A stretch of DNA of 64,000 nucleotides, taken from assembly GCF_000017565.1 (NCBI RefSeq), contig NC_009719.1, positions 2,649,001 through 2,713,000 on the forward strand, given 5' to 3'. Positions 26,196-37,226 of the stretch are shown one piece after another. Each line of letters starts with the position of its first letter. Positions within the stretch are counted from its first letter, which is position 1. Source of the DNA: Parvibaculum lavamentivorans DS-1 (GTDB lineage: Bacteria; Pseudomonadota; Alphaproteobacteria; Parvibaculales; Parvibaculaceae). The notes beneath the pieces were generated by a model that was not told where the DNA came from, did not search any database, and saw nothing but the letters and a program-made list of their open reading frames with translations. The position numbers and the translations under genes are program-made.

Positions 26196-27401
26196 ATGCG
26201 CATCGGCACACCGCTTTCTCCTTCCGCGTTCCGCGTCATGCTTCTCGGCTCGGGCGAGCTCGGCAAGGAAGTCGCGATCGAGCTTCAGCGGCTCGGCGCC
26301 GAGGTGATCGCCGTCGATCGCTACGAGAACGCGCCCGCGCAGCAGGTCGCGCATCGCAGCCATGTCATCGCCATGACGGATGCCGGGGCGCTTCGCGCGC
26401 TTGTCGAAAAGGAGCGTCCGCATCTCATCGTGCCGGAAATCGAGGCAATAGCGACGGATGAACTGGCGCGCATCGAAGCGGACGGTCTCGCCGAAGTGAT
26501 TCCGACCGCGCGCGCCGCCCAGCTCACCATGAACCGCGAGGGCATTCGCCGTCTCGCGGCGGAGGAACTCGGGCTTCCCGTCTCGCCCTATGCCTTCGCC
26601 TCCACCGCGCAGGAGCTGAAGGATGCAATAGCGGCGGGTATCGGATTTCCCTGCTTCGTCAAGCCGGTGATGTCGTCTTCCGGCAAGGGGCAGAGCCTGC
26701 TTCGCGGGCCGGACGATGTTCAGCCCGCCTGGGATTATGCGATGGCAGGCGGCCGCGTCGAGAGCCCGCGCGTCATCGTCGAGGGGCTGATCGACTTCGA
26801 TTACGAGATCACGCAGCTCACGGTTCGTGCGCGCGGGCAGGGCGGCGAGATCGAAACGCAGTTCTGCGCCCCGGTCGGCCATCGTCAGGTCAAGGGCGAT
26901 TATGTCGAAAGCTGGCAGCCGCAGAAAATGAGCGACAAGGCGCTCGCCGCCTCGCGCGACATCGCGGCGAAGGTTACGGCGGCGCTGGGCGGACGCGGGA
27001 TTTTCGGCGTCGAGCTTTTCGTGAAGGGCGACATGGTCTGGTTTTCCGAAGTGAGCCCGCGTCCGCACGACACCGGCCTCGTCACGCTTATCACGCAATA
27101 TCAGAGCGAGTTCGCGCTTCATGCGCGCGCCATTCTCGGCCTTCCCGTCACCGTGGACATGATTTCGCCCGGTGCCAGCGCCGTCATTTATGGCGGGCTC
27201 GAAGAAAAGGGCATCGCCTTCGAGGGCGTCGAGGCGGCGCTCGCGCTGCCCGGCACCGACATCCGGCTTTTCGGCAAGCCGGAATCCTTCGAGCGCCGCC
27301 GCATGGGCGTCGCGCTTGCCCGCGCCGGAGATACCGACGAGGCACGCAAGGTCGCGAAGCAGGCGGCGGATGCCGTCCGACCCGTCTCCGGGACAAAATA
27401 A
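26196..27401 (+). CDS. purT: formate-dependent phosphoribosylglycinamide formyltransferase
   Basis: A 401-residue PurT, an ATP-grasp enzyme that formylates GAR in purine synthesis using formate and ATP instead of formyl-folate. Motifs: [67 protein letters not shown] (ATP-binding Lys/Ser loop), [26 protein letters not shown]. The length is standard. ATG 26196 has CGGAGG just upstream. The last codons (residues VRPVSGTK) are repeated as DNA about 1.3 kb downstream (28642-28672), after an inserted two-gene cassette. Confidence 0.96.
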   Translation: MRIGTPLSPSAFRVMLLGSGELGKEVAIELQRLGAEVIAVDRYENAPAQQVAHRSHVIAMTDAGALRALVEKERPHLIVPEIEAIATDELARIEADGLAEVIPTARAAQLTMNREGIRRLAAEELGLPVSPYAFASTAQELKDAIAAGIGFPCFVKPVMSSSGKGQSLLRGPDDVQPAWDYAMAGGRVESPRVIVEGLIDFDYEITQLTVRARGQGGEIETQFCAPVGHRQVKGDYVESWQPQKMSDKALAASRDIAAKVTAALGGRGIFGVELFVKGDMVWFSEVSPRPHDTGLVTLITQYQSEFALHARAILGLPVTVDMISPGASAVIYGGLEEKGIAFEGVEAALALPGTDIRLFGKPESFERRRMGVALARAGDTDEARKVAKQAADAVRPVSGTK

Positions 27402-27403
27402 AT
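27373..27403 (+). repeat. direct repeat A, copy 1 (3' end of purT)
   Basis: These 31 bases cover the last nine codons and stop of purT. They match 28642-28672 with one mismatch (C at 27378, A at 28647). The mismatch turns CGA into AGA, both Arg in the purT frame. The two copies bracket the WYL/DUF1330 cassette. Confidence 0.92.
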
Positions 27404-27507
27404 CTCGTTCGACTGAAGTATGGCATGCTCGCAAAAGCGGACATTCGCTCATGTCCGATGCGATCCCGGTTGCCTGACCCAAAGCATTTGTCGAGGAGGT
27501 TCCGTAC

Positions 27508-28266
27508 ATGTCGAGAACAAGTCGGCTATTCGAGCTGCTCGGCGTGTTACGCGCACGCAGGATGCCTGTTACAGCCCCCGATCTCGCGCGCGAACTTGGT
27601 GTCTCGCCGCGGAGTATATACCGCGACATCGACACATTGCGTTCGCTAGGGGCGCCTATCGAAGGCCAGGCGGGTGTCGGCTATTCTTTGAAAGAAGGCT
27701 TTTTTCTTCCGGATCTCGCATTTTCGCCCGATGAACTCGACGCGTTGACTCTCGGTCTGGGCTGGGTGCGGCAGCGAGCCGATCCTGCTCTGGCACGATG
27801 CAGCGAAAGCGCCCTGGCAAAAATATTTTCCGCGAAAAATAACGGCTCAATGAGCGCCCAATTACCTGCTGTCGTAACGGCGGCCTCGACGTCTGAGCCT
27901 GCGGTCCCTCCGCAGGCCGCATTGTTGCGGGATGCGATCCGCCGGCAACGGAAAGTTGCGATCAGCTATGAAGACGCGCAAGGCTCGTTGTCGGATCGTG
28001 TCATCTGGCCGATCACCATCGTCTATTTCGACGATGTCCGTGTGCTGGCGGCCTGGTGCGAACGCAGACATGCCTTCCGTCATTTCCGCATCGATCGTTT
28101 GCGTGTGAAAACGATTTTGGAGGAACGCTACCCCGGGAGACGTCAATCGATCGTGACGCAGTGGCGGCAGCAGGATCGCGACTGGCGTTCCATGCTGACA
28201 ATTTCTGACACGCCGAAACGCTACCAATCGGCGGGTGCCCTTACCGGTGCCATGTCAAAGGAATGA
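27508..28266 (+). CDS. WYL-domain transcriptional regulator (YafY-like)
   Basis: A 252-residue regulator. The N-terminal HTH is MSRTSRLFELLGVLRARRMP, APDLARELGVSPRSIYRDID, followed by APIEGQAGVGYSLKEGFFLP, the classic HTH_11-WYL linker. The WYL part (about 125-225) has LRDAIRRQRKVAISYEDAQG, VIWPITIVYFDDVRVLAAWC and FRHFRIDRL. WYL domains bind nucleic acid or small ligands and occur in many stress and defence regulators. It is three bases before the next gene and is likely co-transcribed with it. Both genes lie within a repeat-flanked insert downstream of purT. Confidence 0.9.
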   Translation: MSRTSRLFELLGVLRARRMPVTAPDLARELGVSPRSIYRDIDTLRSLGAPIEGQAGVGYSLKEGFFLPDLAFSPDELDALTLGLGWVRQRADPALARCSESALAKIFSAKNNGSMSAQLPAVVTAASTSEPAVPPQAALLRDAIRRQRKVAISYEDAQGSLSDRVIWPITIVYFDDVRVLAAWCERRHAFRHFRIDRLRVKTILEERYPGRRQSIVTQWRQQDRDWRSMLTISDTPKRYQSAGALTGAMSKE

Positions 28267-28269
28267 CCA

Positions 28270-28641
28270 ATGGTTTCGTTTTCACCTGCCGCCTTCGAGG
28301 CCTTTCTGGCCGAAGACGATGATTCAGCCGTCGTCATGTTGAACCTCCTGCGGTTCGCGCCGGATGGCGGGCGGGAGAGATATTTGGAATACCTGCAAAT
28401 GGCCAAGCCGATTCTCGCTCGATTTGGTGCGAAAATCCTGTTCGGCGGCGATGGCCTGCCGGTGCTCACGACGGGGCAGGCGCAGGGTTGGGATGCCGCC
28501 GTGCTGGTTCAATATCCGCGTCGAGCCGCGTTCAAGAGCATGGTCGACGATCCGGAATACCAGATTGCGTTCAAGGTCGGAGAAGCAGCAATTGCCGATA
28601 TCGTGCTTCAGCCTTTGAGGCATATCGAGGGTGGGGTGTAA
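28270..28641 (+). CDS. DUF1330-like small alpha/beta protein
   Basis: A 123-residue protein resembling the DUF1330 (dimeric ferredoxin-like) group: SAVVMLNLLRFAPDGGRERY, then LEYLQMAKPILARFGAKILF and LVQYPRRAAFKSMVDDPEYQ. It is preceded by the WYL regulator with three bases between, so the regulator probably controls it or acts with it. The family has no settled activity. It ends exactly where the second copy of the purT 3'-end repeat begins (stop at 28639-28641, repeat from 28642). Confidence 0.78.
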   Translation: MVSFSPAAFEAFLAEDDDSAVVMLNLLRFAPDGGRERYLEYLQMAKPILARFGAKILFGGDGLPVLTTGQAQGWDAAVLVQYPRRAAFKSMVDDPEYQIAFKVGEAAIADIVLQPLRHIEGGV

Positions 28642-28672
28642 CCGTCAGACCCGTCTCCGGGACAAAATAAAT
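28642..28672 (+). repeat. direct repeat A, copy 2 (duplicate of purT 3' end)
   Basis: The distal copy of the 31-bp purT 3' end, starting one base after the DUF1330-like stop codon. It keeps the purT stop codon and the TAAAT that follows it, but here it is non-coding. Confidence 0.92.
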
Positions 28673-28775
28673 TTCCCTTTCCGGCTTCCAGCCTCTCGCA
28701 GTCCCGTTGCGCGGGGGCTATCTCTTGCGCCATGTTGGCTTGCCCGTGTCGGGGCGCCGGTTCAGGGAGCAAGAA

Positions 28776-29729
28776 TTGACCTATCTCTTTCTCGTCGTCG
28801 GCCTTGTGCTGCTTCTCGGTGGGGCGGAGTTTCTGGTCAAGGGCGCAGCGTCGCTCGCGACCCGGCTCGGGGTTTCGCCTTTTCTCATCGGGCTCACGCT
28901 TGTCGGCTTCGGCACGTCCGCGCCGGAGCTTGTCGCCAGCCTTGAAGGCGCCTTTCAGGGCTATCCGGGCATCGCGGTCGGCAATGTCGTCGGCTCCAAC
29001 ATTGCCAACATCCTCCTCATTCTCGGCATTGCCGGTCTCATCTTTCCGATGACGGTGGATCGCGGTGCGTTGAAGCGGGATGGCAGCATGATGCTCGGGG
29101 CTGCCGCCATCATGATGGGCGCCTGCCTTTATGGCGTGCTGTCGCGCGAAGTCGGATTGGGCTTCCTCGCGCTTCTCTCTGTCTATCTCATCTATACCTA
29201 CCGCGCCGACCGCAGGCTCCAGGATGGCACCGCGAAGCTTCATGCCGGCGAGGCGGAGTTCCTGACCTCGACGGGACCCAAAACCTCTCTGCTCGTTGAG
29301 ATCGTCATGGCGCTGGGCGGGCTCGTCGCGCTTGTCACCGGCGCCTCGCTGCTCGTGGATGCGGCCGTCGAGATCGCGACCAGGCACGGCGTCTCCGATT
29401 CGGTCATCGGCCTCACCCTCGTTGCCGTCGGCACCTCCTTGCCGGAGGTGGCGACCTCGGTGCTCGCCGCCTTCCGCCGTCAGTCGGACATCGCCATCGG
29501 CAATGTCGTCGGCTCCAACATCTTCAACGTGCTCGGTATCGCCGGCATGGTCGCCGTGGTGAAGCCGGTTCCGGTGCCGGCCGACATCGCCGGCTTCGAC
29601 ATCTGGGTCATGGGTGCCGCGTCGCTCCTGTTTCTGGTTTTCGCCTGGACCGGGTCGCGGATCGGGCGGGTGGAGGCGCTTTTGCTGCTGGGCGGCTACG
29701 GGGCTTATGTGACGGTTTTATTGCAGTAA
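28776..29729 (+). CDS. calcium/sodium antiporter family protein (CaCA, YrbG-like)
   Basis: A 317-residue cation exchanger with about ten transmembrane helices built as two inverted repeats. The alpha-1 motif is GFGTSAPELVASLEGAFQG with GNVVGSNIANILLILG; the alpha-2 motif is AVGTSLPEVATSVLAAF with GNVVGSNIFNVLGIAG. The duplicated Glu residues (APE, LPE) form the ion site. It exchanges Ca for Na or H at the inner membrane. The start is TTG 28776 behind AGGGAG; an upstream in-frame start would add a soluble extension across the repeat region. Confidence 0.92.
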   Translation: MTYLFLVVGLVLLLGGAEFLVKGAASLATRLGVSPFLIGLTLVGFGTSAPELVASLEGAFQGYPGIAVGNVVGSNIANILLILGIAGLIFPMTVDRGALKRDGSMMLGAAAIMMGACLYGVLSREVGLGFLALLSVYLIYTYRADRRLQDGTAKLHAGEAEFLTSTGPKTSLLVEIVMALGGLVALVTGASLLVDAAVEIATRHGVSDSVIGLTLVAVGTSLPEVATSVLAAFRRQSDIAIGNVVGSNIFNVLGIAGMVAVVKPVPVPADIAGFDIWVMGAASLLFLVFAWTGSRIGRVEALLLLGGYGAYVTVLLQ

Positions 29730-29813
29730 CGTGACAGTCGCCTCGCGTTTTCGCAAAGTGACTTTTGCTTTTCCGCATTCCAATCCGTCCGGAGAGCCGC
29801 TAGCCTCGCTTTC

Positions 29814-30773
29814 ATGAACTGGAATGACCTGAGATTCTTCCTTGCCGTAGCGGCAGCGGGCAGTCTTTCCGGCGCCGGGCAACAGCTTGGCGTCAACACG
29901 ACCACCGTCTTGCGTCGCGTGGCCTCCCTTGAGGACGATCTGGGTGCCCGCCTCTTCGAACGCGAGCGCACCGGCTACCGTTTGACCGCTGCCGGAGAGA
30001 AGCTGGTCGAGGCTCTGGAGCCCGTAGATCGGCGGCTTTCTGCGCTTCCGCGCGATTTTGCGGCCGCCGGGGAGGGGGCCGAGGGCACCGTGCGGCTGGC
30101 GGCGGGGGAGGTTGTTGCCTCTTCCCTTCTCGCCCCCGAACTCGCCGCTTTCCGTCGCGATCATCCAGGCCTCGAGCTCGAAATACTCACCGATCCGCGC
30201 CTCGCCTCCGTCGGCCCGGCGCCGAGAATCGGCAATCCTCTCAAGGATGTAGACGTCGCTCTCCGTCTCGCGCGCCCGACCCAGGGCGACATGCTGATGC
30301 GCAAGGTCGGCGACATGGCCTACGGTCTCTACGCGACTCCCACCTATCTCGACAAACACGGCCGTCCATCCGGCATGGCAGCTATCGCAGGCCACGACCT
30401 GATCGGCTTTCCGAAATCGGAAACACCTCTTGGTCCTGTCTGGTGGTTTTCGCGTGCGGAGAAATCGGCGAGGGTGGCGCTTCGTTCGTCGAGTGTCCTG
30501 GCGCGGGCGGAAGCGGCACGTCAGGGGCTCGGTCTTGCGGCGCTGCCCTGCATTCTCGGCGATGCGGATGCTGATCTCGAACGGGTGTTCGGCCCGGACG
30601 ATATCGGTTCGCTGGAAATGTGGCTGATGGCGCGCAACGATCTCGCGCAGCTTGCCCATGTCCGCGCCGTTATGGAGTTCGTGGTGGATGCAGTTAAACG
30701 TCACCGGGCGCGGCTTGAGGGACGCGACCACGAGGTCAGGGAGCTTCCACCCCGCATTCGCTCAAACCATTGA
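29814..30773 (+). CDS. LysR family transcriptional regulator
   Basis: A 319-residue LTTR. The N-terminal winged helix reads MNWNDLRFFLAVAAAGSLSG, AGQQLGVNTTTVLRRVASLE, DDLGARLFERERTGYRLTAA. The effector domain starts near residue 90 (GTVRLAAGEVVASSLLAPEL). The form resembles the LTTR group with a short linker that controls single-component metabolic genes. No divergent partner gene exists; it lies 84 bp after the exchanger and 535 bp before mreB, so the target is not evident. Confidence 0.9.
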   Translation: MNWNDLRFFLAVAAAGSLSGAGQQLGVNTTTVLRRVASLEDDLGARLFERERTGYRLTAAGEKLVEALEPVDRRLSALPRDFAAAGEGAEGTVRLAAGEVVASSLLAPELAAFRRDHPGLELEILTDPRLASVGPAPRIGNPLKDVDVALRLARPTQGDMLMRKVGDMAYGLYATPTYLDKHGRPSGMAAIAGHDLIGFPKSETPLGPVWWFSRAEKSARVALRSSSVLARAEAARQGLGLAALPCILGDADADLERVFGPDDIGSLEMWLMARNDLAQLAHVRAVMEFVVDAVKRHRARLEGRDHEVRELPPRIRSNH

Positions 30774-32349
<1,576 letters not shown>

Positions 32350-32422
32350 AATACCGGGCTTCCGGAAGGGAGCGTCTGACAGGAGCGGGCGTCCGACCGT
32401 GACGAGAGAACAGTAAGTCGTA

Positions 32423-33376
32423 ATGGACTCGAACCGCACAGCGCTGCCATTTCGTGAGTTCTCGCACAGGATATCGCTTGTCTTCATGCTGACGCTGGCG
32501 GCGGCTTTGCTGCTGCTCGGCCGCGCGGAAACCTATGTGTTTGACAGGGCGCGACAGGTGGTGACCGACCTTGCGGCGCCGCTTCTGGAGGTTGCTTCGC
32601 GACCCGTTGCGGCAACGCGCCGTATCATCGAGCGGACAGACGAGTATGCCTATGTCTTCGATGAGAACGAGCGGTTGCGGGCCGAGAACGCCCGCCTTCT
32701 CGCCTGGAAGGAAGAGGCGCTGAAGCTGCAATCCAAGGTCGCGCGCTACGAGGCACTGCTCAACGTGCAGGTGGATCCTTCGATCAATTACATCAGCGGA
32801 CGCGTCGTCAGCGATTCCGGTGGCCCCTTTGTCGATACGGTGCTGGTAAATGTCGGCGCGGACAAAGGCGCGGAAAGCGGCCAGGCCGTTATCGACACGG
32901 ACGGTCTTGTCGGGCGAATTGTCTCGACGGGCCCGCGTGCCAGCCGTGTTCTCCTCCTCACGGACCTCAACAGCCGCGTGCCGGTGGTCATTGAGCCGGC
33001 GCATTACAATGCGGTTCTCTCCGGCGACAACACCGCTTGGCCGCGACTTGAGTATCTTGCCGCGCAGAGCGCGGTGTCGCCGGGCGATCGTGTCGTCACT
33101 TCGGGCGATGGCGGCCTCATTCCGGCTGGCCTGCCGGTCGGTCTCGTGATCCAGACGAGCGACGGTAGTTTGCGTGTCCAGACTTTCAGCGATCGCGGGC
33201 GGCTCGATTTCGTCCGTGTGCTGCAATATGAATTCCCCGCCCAAGTAAAGCGGCAGGATCCGCCGGAAGTCCTCAAAGGACCGCCGGTGACGTCTGCTCC
33301 GCCGCCGGAGCCGGTGACTTTGCCGGGTCCCGGCGCGGCAGGAACAGCGCCATCGCCGCAAGCGGGAGCACAGTAA
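32423..33376 (+). CDS. mreC: rod shape-determining protein MreC
   Basis: A 317-residue bitopic protein: a short cytoplasmic N-terminus, one transmembrane helix (about 16-36, ISLVFMLTLAAALLLLGR), a periplasmic coiled coil (about 70-110, NERLRAENARLLAWKEEALK) and a paired beta-barrel domain (YISGRVVSDSGGPFVDTVLV, GLVGRIVSTGPRASRVLLLT, GDRVVTSGDGGLIPAGLPVG). It scaffolds PBP2 and RodA. The C-terminal 45 residues are Pro-rich. It sits 73 bp after mreB and 4 bp before mreD. Confidence 0.94.
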   Translation: MDSNRTALPFREFSHRISLVFMLTLAAALLLLGRAETYVFDRARQVVTDLAAPLLEVASRPVAATRRIIERTDEYAYVFDENERLRAENARLLAWKEEALKLQSKVARYEALLNVQVDPSINYISGRVVSDSGGPFVDTVLVNVGADKGAESGQAVIDTDGLVGRIVSTGPRASRVLLLTDLNSRVPVVIEPAHYNAVLSGDNTAWPRLEYLAAQSAVSPGDRVVTSGDGGLIPAGLPVGLVIQTSDGSLRVQTFSDRGRLDFVRVLQYEFPAQVKRQDPPEVLKGPPVTSAPPPEPVTLPGPGAAGTAPSPQAGAQ

Positions 33377-33380
33377 ACGC

Positions 33381-33914
33381 ATGCCCCGCCTCGAACCTTA
33401 TTCACCCACGCCAGCGGCGCGCGCCGGGCGCATCGTCATGACGGTGATGCCGTTCGCGATGGGATTGGCTTGCGTGCTTCTGTCCTTCGTTCCGTTGGGC
33501 CGCATCGTCGGTTCACCGCTTACGCCCGCGTTCCCGTTAATGGCGATCTACTACTGGGCCATCGTACGGCCGGAAATGTTTCCGCCGCTCGCAGTGTTCA
33601 CCGTGGGACTCATCTTCGACCTGCTGTCGGGCGGGGCGATCGGCTTATGGGCTTTCGTCTATGTCGTCACCTATGCCGTCGTCATCTCTCAGCGCATGCT
33701 GGTCATGAATGCGCCGTTCTCGGTTTTCTGGATCGGTTTTCTTGTCGCCGCCGCCTTCGCGGGGGCGCTGGCCTGGGGCGTGGTTTCCATTTCCCATGGC
33801 ATGTTTGTTCCACTTGGCCCAGTCAGCCGGCACATGGCGGTTACAGTGGCAGTATTTCCGATCTTTGCTATGCTTTTTGGGCGCATTCAGGCGCGCGTCT
33901 TGCTGGGTAACTGA
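33381..33914 (+). CDS. mreD: rod shape-determining protein MreD
   Basis: A 177-residue integral membrane protein with about five hydrophobic helices and few distinctive motifs. PLFAVFTVGLIFDLLSG-type residues are present (PLAVFTVGLIFDLLSGGAIG), the family signature with a conserved Asp. Position between mreC and the PBP2 gene makes the identity secure. It is part of the elongasome, and its precise role is not known. Confidence 0.9.
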   Translation: MPRLEPYSPTPAARAGRIVMTVMPFAMGLACVLLSFVPLGRIVGSPLTPAFPLMAIYYWAIVRPEMFPPLAVFTVGLIFDLLSGGAIGLWAFVYVVTYAVVISQRMLVMNAPFSVFWIGFLVAAAFAGALAWGVVSISHGMFVPLGPVSRHMAVTVAVFPIFAMLFGRIQARVLLGN

Positions 33915-33938
33915 GGGCAGGACGATGGGAAGCGCGAC

Positions 33939-35825
33939 ATGCAGATAAGTGGACGGGACAGCAGCCGCTATCAGACGTTCACCCGGCGGGCGGCGCTTCT
34001 TGCCGCTGCGCAGGGCGCGGCCTTTGTCGCGCTGGCCGGCCGTATGTATTATCTGCAAGTGCTGAAGACCGATCAGTACAGAATGCTGGCGGAAGAAAAT
34101 CGTGTGGCGATGCGGCTTCTTGCTCCGCTCCGCGGCAATGTCGTTGACCGTTTCGGCCGTATCCTTGCGTCGAACCGGCAAAACTACCGCGCGATGCTGA
34201 TTTCGGAGCAGACGCCGGATGTTGAGGCAACGCTCGACCGCCTGTCTCGCATTATCGAAATCAATGAATTCACACGGAAGCGTATTCTGCGCGACATTCA
34301 GCGCTCGCCGCGTTTCATGCCGGTGACGGTTGCCGAGGGCCTGACCTGGCGCGAATTTGCGCAAGTGAATATCAACGAGCCTGATCTGGCCGGTATTCAG
34401 CCGGATGTGGGTGAGACGAGAGATTACCCTTATGGAGAGGAGCTTGCGCATATCCTCGGCTATGTCGCTGCCGTTTCCGAAAAAGATCTTCAGCAAGCGC
34501 AGGGCGACCAGCCGCTCCTGAAGTTGCCGGGCTTTCGTATCGGCAAGGAAGGCATCGAAAAGACATATGACAAGGAGTTGCGTGGCGTCGCGGGGTCGAG
34601 CCATGTTGAGGTCAATGCTTATGGCCGCGTCATCCGCGAACTCTCCAAGGATCCGGGGAAACCGGGTGGCGAGGTTGTGCTTACGCTCGACATGGACGTA
34701 CAGAAATTCGCCTGGAACCGCCTGAAAGGCGAATCCGCGAGTTCCGTTGTGCTCGATATTCACACCGGCGACGTTATCTCGTTCGTGTCGGCGCCCGCGT
34801 ACGATCCAAACCAGTTCAACATGGGCCTCAGCACCCAGCAATGGGCCTCGCTGGTCGAGAATCCTTATAAACCACTGATCAACAAGGCACTGGCCGGGAT
34901 GTATCCGCCAGGTTCCACTTTCAAAATGGTCGTCGCCATGGCGGCGGTGGAAGCCGGTATCGATCCCAATCATCGCATTGTCTGCCCCGGTCATTATTCG
35001 CTGGGGAGCCACGACTTCCATTGCTGGAAGAAGGGCGGGCATGGCGCCATGAACATGCACGATGCAATCAAGCATTCCTGCGACGTCTATTTCTACGACA
35101 CGGCAAAGCGCATTGGCATCGAAGCGATTGCGGATATGTCCCGGCGTTTCGGCCTTGGATCGGTCTACGATTTCGAGGTGCCGGGCGAGAAGCCGGGACT
35201 GGTGCCGACACCGCAATGGAAGCGCGCTGCGAGAGGCGAACCCTGGCATCCGGGTGAGACCGTTATCGCGGGCATTGGCCAGGGGTACTTGCTCGCGACC
35301 CCGCTGCAGTTGGCCGTGATGACGGCCCGCATCGCCAATGGCGGCTTTGCGGTGACGCCCCGCTTGACGCGCGCCATTGGCGGCGAATTGCTGCCGATAC
35401 CGCAGCCGGAACGTATTGGCGTAAGCGAGCGGGCAATTGAGGTCGCTCAGGGCGGGATGAACGCCGTTTCAAACGAAATCGGCGGGACGGCCTATCGTTC
35501 GCGTATTTCCGATCCCGGGATGGAGCTTGCCGGCAAGACGGGCACCGCGCAGGTGAGACGCATCAGTCGTGCCGAGCGCCTGAGTGGCGTTCTGAAAAAT
35601 GAAGACATAGAGTGGCGCCAGCGCGACCATGCGCTCTTCGTCTGCTTCGCTCCGGTTCATGCACCGCGATATGCAATGTCGGTCGTAATCGAGCATGGCG
35701 GATCCGGCTCGGGCGCCGCGGCGCCGGTGGCGCGCGATATCATGCACGAGGTTTTGATCCGCAATCCGGTGCGTCCGCAAGCGACGGTCCCGCCGACGGG
35801 CGCCAAGACGGCGAGGGCAGGCTGA
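33939..35825 (+). CDS. mrdA: penicillin-binding protein 2 (peptidoglycan transpeptidase)
   Basis: A 628-residue class B PBP that cross-links peptidoglycan during elongation. One transmembrane helix (about 18-40) leads to the dimerisation domain (VVDRFGRILASNRQNYRAML). The transpeptidase domain has SxxK at S326-K329 (PPGSTFKMV), the second motif SCD (IKHSCDVYFYD, as in PBP2 rather than SxN) and KTG at 533-535 (AGKTGTAQV). Length and order match MrdA. RodA starts on its stop codon (TGATG), so the synthase pair is translationally coupled. Confidence 0.96.
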   Translation: MQISGRDSSRYQTFTRRAALLAAAQGAAFVALAGRMYYLQVLKTDQYRMLAEENRVAMRLLAPLRGNVVDRFGRILASNRQNYRAMLISEQTPDVEATLDRLSRIIEINEFTRKRILRDIQRSPRFMPVTVAEGLTWREFAQVNINEPDLAGIQPDVGETRDYPYGEELAHILGYVAAVSEKDLQQAQGDQPLLKLPGFRIGKEGIEKTYDKELRGVAGSSHVEVNAYGRVIRELSKDPGKPGGEVVLTLDMDVQKFAWNRLKGESASSVVLDIHTGDVISFVSAPAYDPNQFNMGLSTQQWASLVENPYKPLINKALAGMYPPGSTFKMVVAMAAVEAGIDPNHRIVCPGHYSLGSHDFHCWKKGGHGAMNMHDAIKHSCDVYFYDTAKRIGIEAIADMSRRFGLGSVYDFEVPGEKPGLVPTPQWKRAARGEPWHPGETVIAGIGQGYLLATPLQLAVMTARIANGGFAVTPRLTRAIGGELLPIPQPERIGVSERAIEVAQGGMNAVSNEIGGTAYRSRISDPGMELAGKTGTAQVRRISRAERLSGVLKNEDIEWRQRDHALFVCFAPVHAPRYAMSVVIEHGGSGSGAAAPVARDIMHEVLIRNPVRPQATVPPTGAKTARAG

Positions 35826-36973
35826 TGCTGGATTTGCGCCGCCTGACAGGGCAAGAGTTGCGGCTCAGCGAAAAGCTGGTCGAATTCAACTGGGGCTTCC
35901 TGCTTCTTCTCGCGCTGATCGCGTCGATCGGCTTTGCGATGCTTTATTCGGTGGCCGATGGCAGCTTCACGCCCTGGGCCTTGCGTCAGGCGGCGCGTTT
36001 CGCCGCGGGCGCCTGCATCATGATCGTCGTCGCAATGATCGATTTGCGGCTTTGGATGAGGCTGGCCTATCCGCTTTACGGAATGTCGCTGGCTCTGCTG
36101 ATCGCGGTTGAAATCATGGGCTTTACGGGCATGGGCGCGCAGCGCTGGCTCGATCTCGGCATCATTCAGCTGCAGCCTTCGGAGATCATGAAGGTGACGC
36201 TGGTGCTGGTGCTGGCGCGTTATTTTCACGGGCTGACGCTAGATGAGGTTTCGCGTATCAGAAATCTCTTGATCCCGCTGGCTCTGGTCGGAGCTCCCGT
36301 TGCGCTTGTCGTTCTGCAGCCCGACCTGGGAACAGCTATCCTTTTGGTCGCCGCCGGAGCCATTATCTTCTTCTCTGCGGGGCTGCGCTGGCGGTATTTC
36401 ATTTTTGCCGGCGCGGGTGTCCTGGCAGCGATCCCCGTCATCTGGAGCCGGCTGCACGACTATCAGCGCAATCGCGTCTTCACGTTTCTCGACCCCGAAA
36501 GCGATCCGCTCGGCACCGGCTACCACATCCTGCAATCGAAGATCGCTCTCGGCTCGGGCGGCATTTTCGGCAAGGGATTTATGGAAGGCACGCAGAGCCA
36601 GCTGAATTTCCTGCCGGAAAAGCATACCGACTTCATTTTCACGATGCTGGGCGAGGAGCTCGGCCTGGTGGGCGGGCTGGCGCTCCTCACTCTTTATTTC
36701 ATCGTGCTGATGTTCTCCTTCAATGTCGCGCTCCAGTGCCGCAACCAGTTCGGCCGCCTTCTCGCGATCGGCATTTCGATGATGTTTTTCTTCTATGTTT
36801 TCATCAATACGGCGATGGTGATGGGGCTTCTGCCGGTTGTGGGCGTGCCGCTCCCGCTCGTCTCTTATGGCGGCACGTCGATGCTGTCGCTGATGTTCGC
36901 CTTCGGGCTTTTGATGAGCGTCTATATCCACAGGAATCTGGAAATTTCCAGGGGCCCCAGCGCCTTCTGGTGA
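35825..36973 (+). CDS. rodA: peptidoglycan polymerase RodA (SEDS family)
   Basis: A 382-residue SEDS glycosyltransferase with about ten transmembrane helices that polymerises lipid II and works with PBP2. Motifs: GMGAQRWLDLGIIQLQPSEIMKVT is present in shorter blocks (GAQRWLDLG, QPSEIMKV), QPDLGTAILL, the catalytic-loop region NRVFTFLDPESDPLGTGYHI, KGFMEGTQSQLNFLPEKHTD with the conserved Asp, and GVPLPLVSYGGTSMLSLM. ATG 35825 overlaps the mrdA stop; the longer frame is a shadow of mrdA. Last gene of the elongasome operon. Confidence 0.96.
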   Translation: MLDLRRLTGQELRLSEKLVEFNWGFLLLLALIASIGFAMLYSVADGSFTPWALRQAARFAAGACIMIVVAMIDLRLWMRLAYPLYGMSLALLIAVEIMGFTGMGAQRWLDLGIIQLQPSEIMKVTLVLVLARYFHGLTLDEVSRIRNLLIPLALVGAPVALVVLQPDLGTAILLVAAGAIIFFSAGLRWRYFIFAGAGVLAAIPVIWSRLHDYQRNRVFTFLDPESDPLGTGYHILQSKIALGSGGIFGKGFMEGTQSQLNFLPEKHTDFIFTMLGEELGLVGGLALLTLYFIVLMFSFNVALQCRNQFGRLLAIGISMMFFFYVFINTAMVMGLLPVVGVPLPLVSYGGTSMLSLMFAFGLLMSVYIHRNLEISRGPSAFW

Positions 36974-37128
36974 GGCTCTCCGAGCATCAGAAACGCGCTT
37001 TTGCAGGTGTTTTTTGCCTCGAGCGCGTGTCGCTGGACAGGCCACCGTTCCTTTGCTATTAGCACCGCTCCCCCACATATTCGGTGGCCGGGATGGTGGC
37101 CTCCCACCAGCCGCTCAGGCGGCTCGGC

Positions 37129-37204
<76 letters not shown>

Positions 37205-37226
37205 AATTTCCCCCGGGGATCAGTGT

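Noticed and set aside
28488-28670. Short ORF ending in RPVSGTK like purT
   Set aside because: It reads through the duplicated purT end in the purT frame by chance; it has no start signal and overlaps the DUF1330-like gene.
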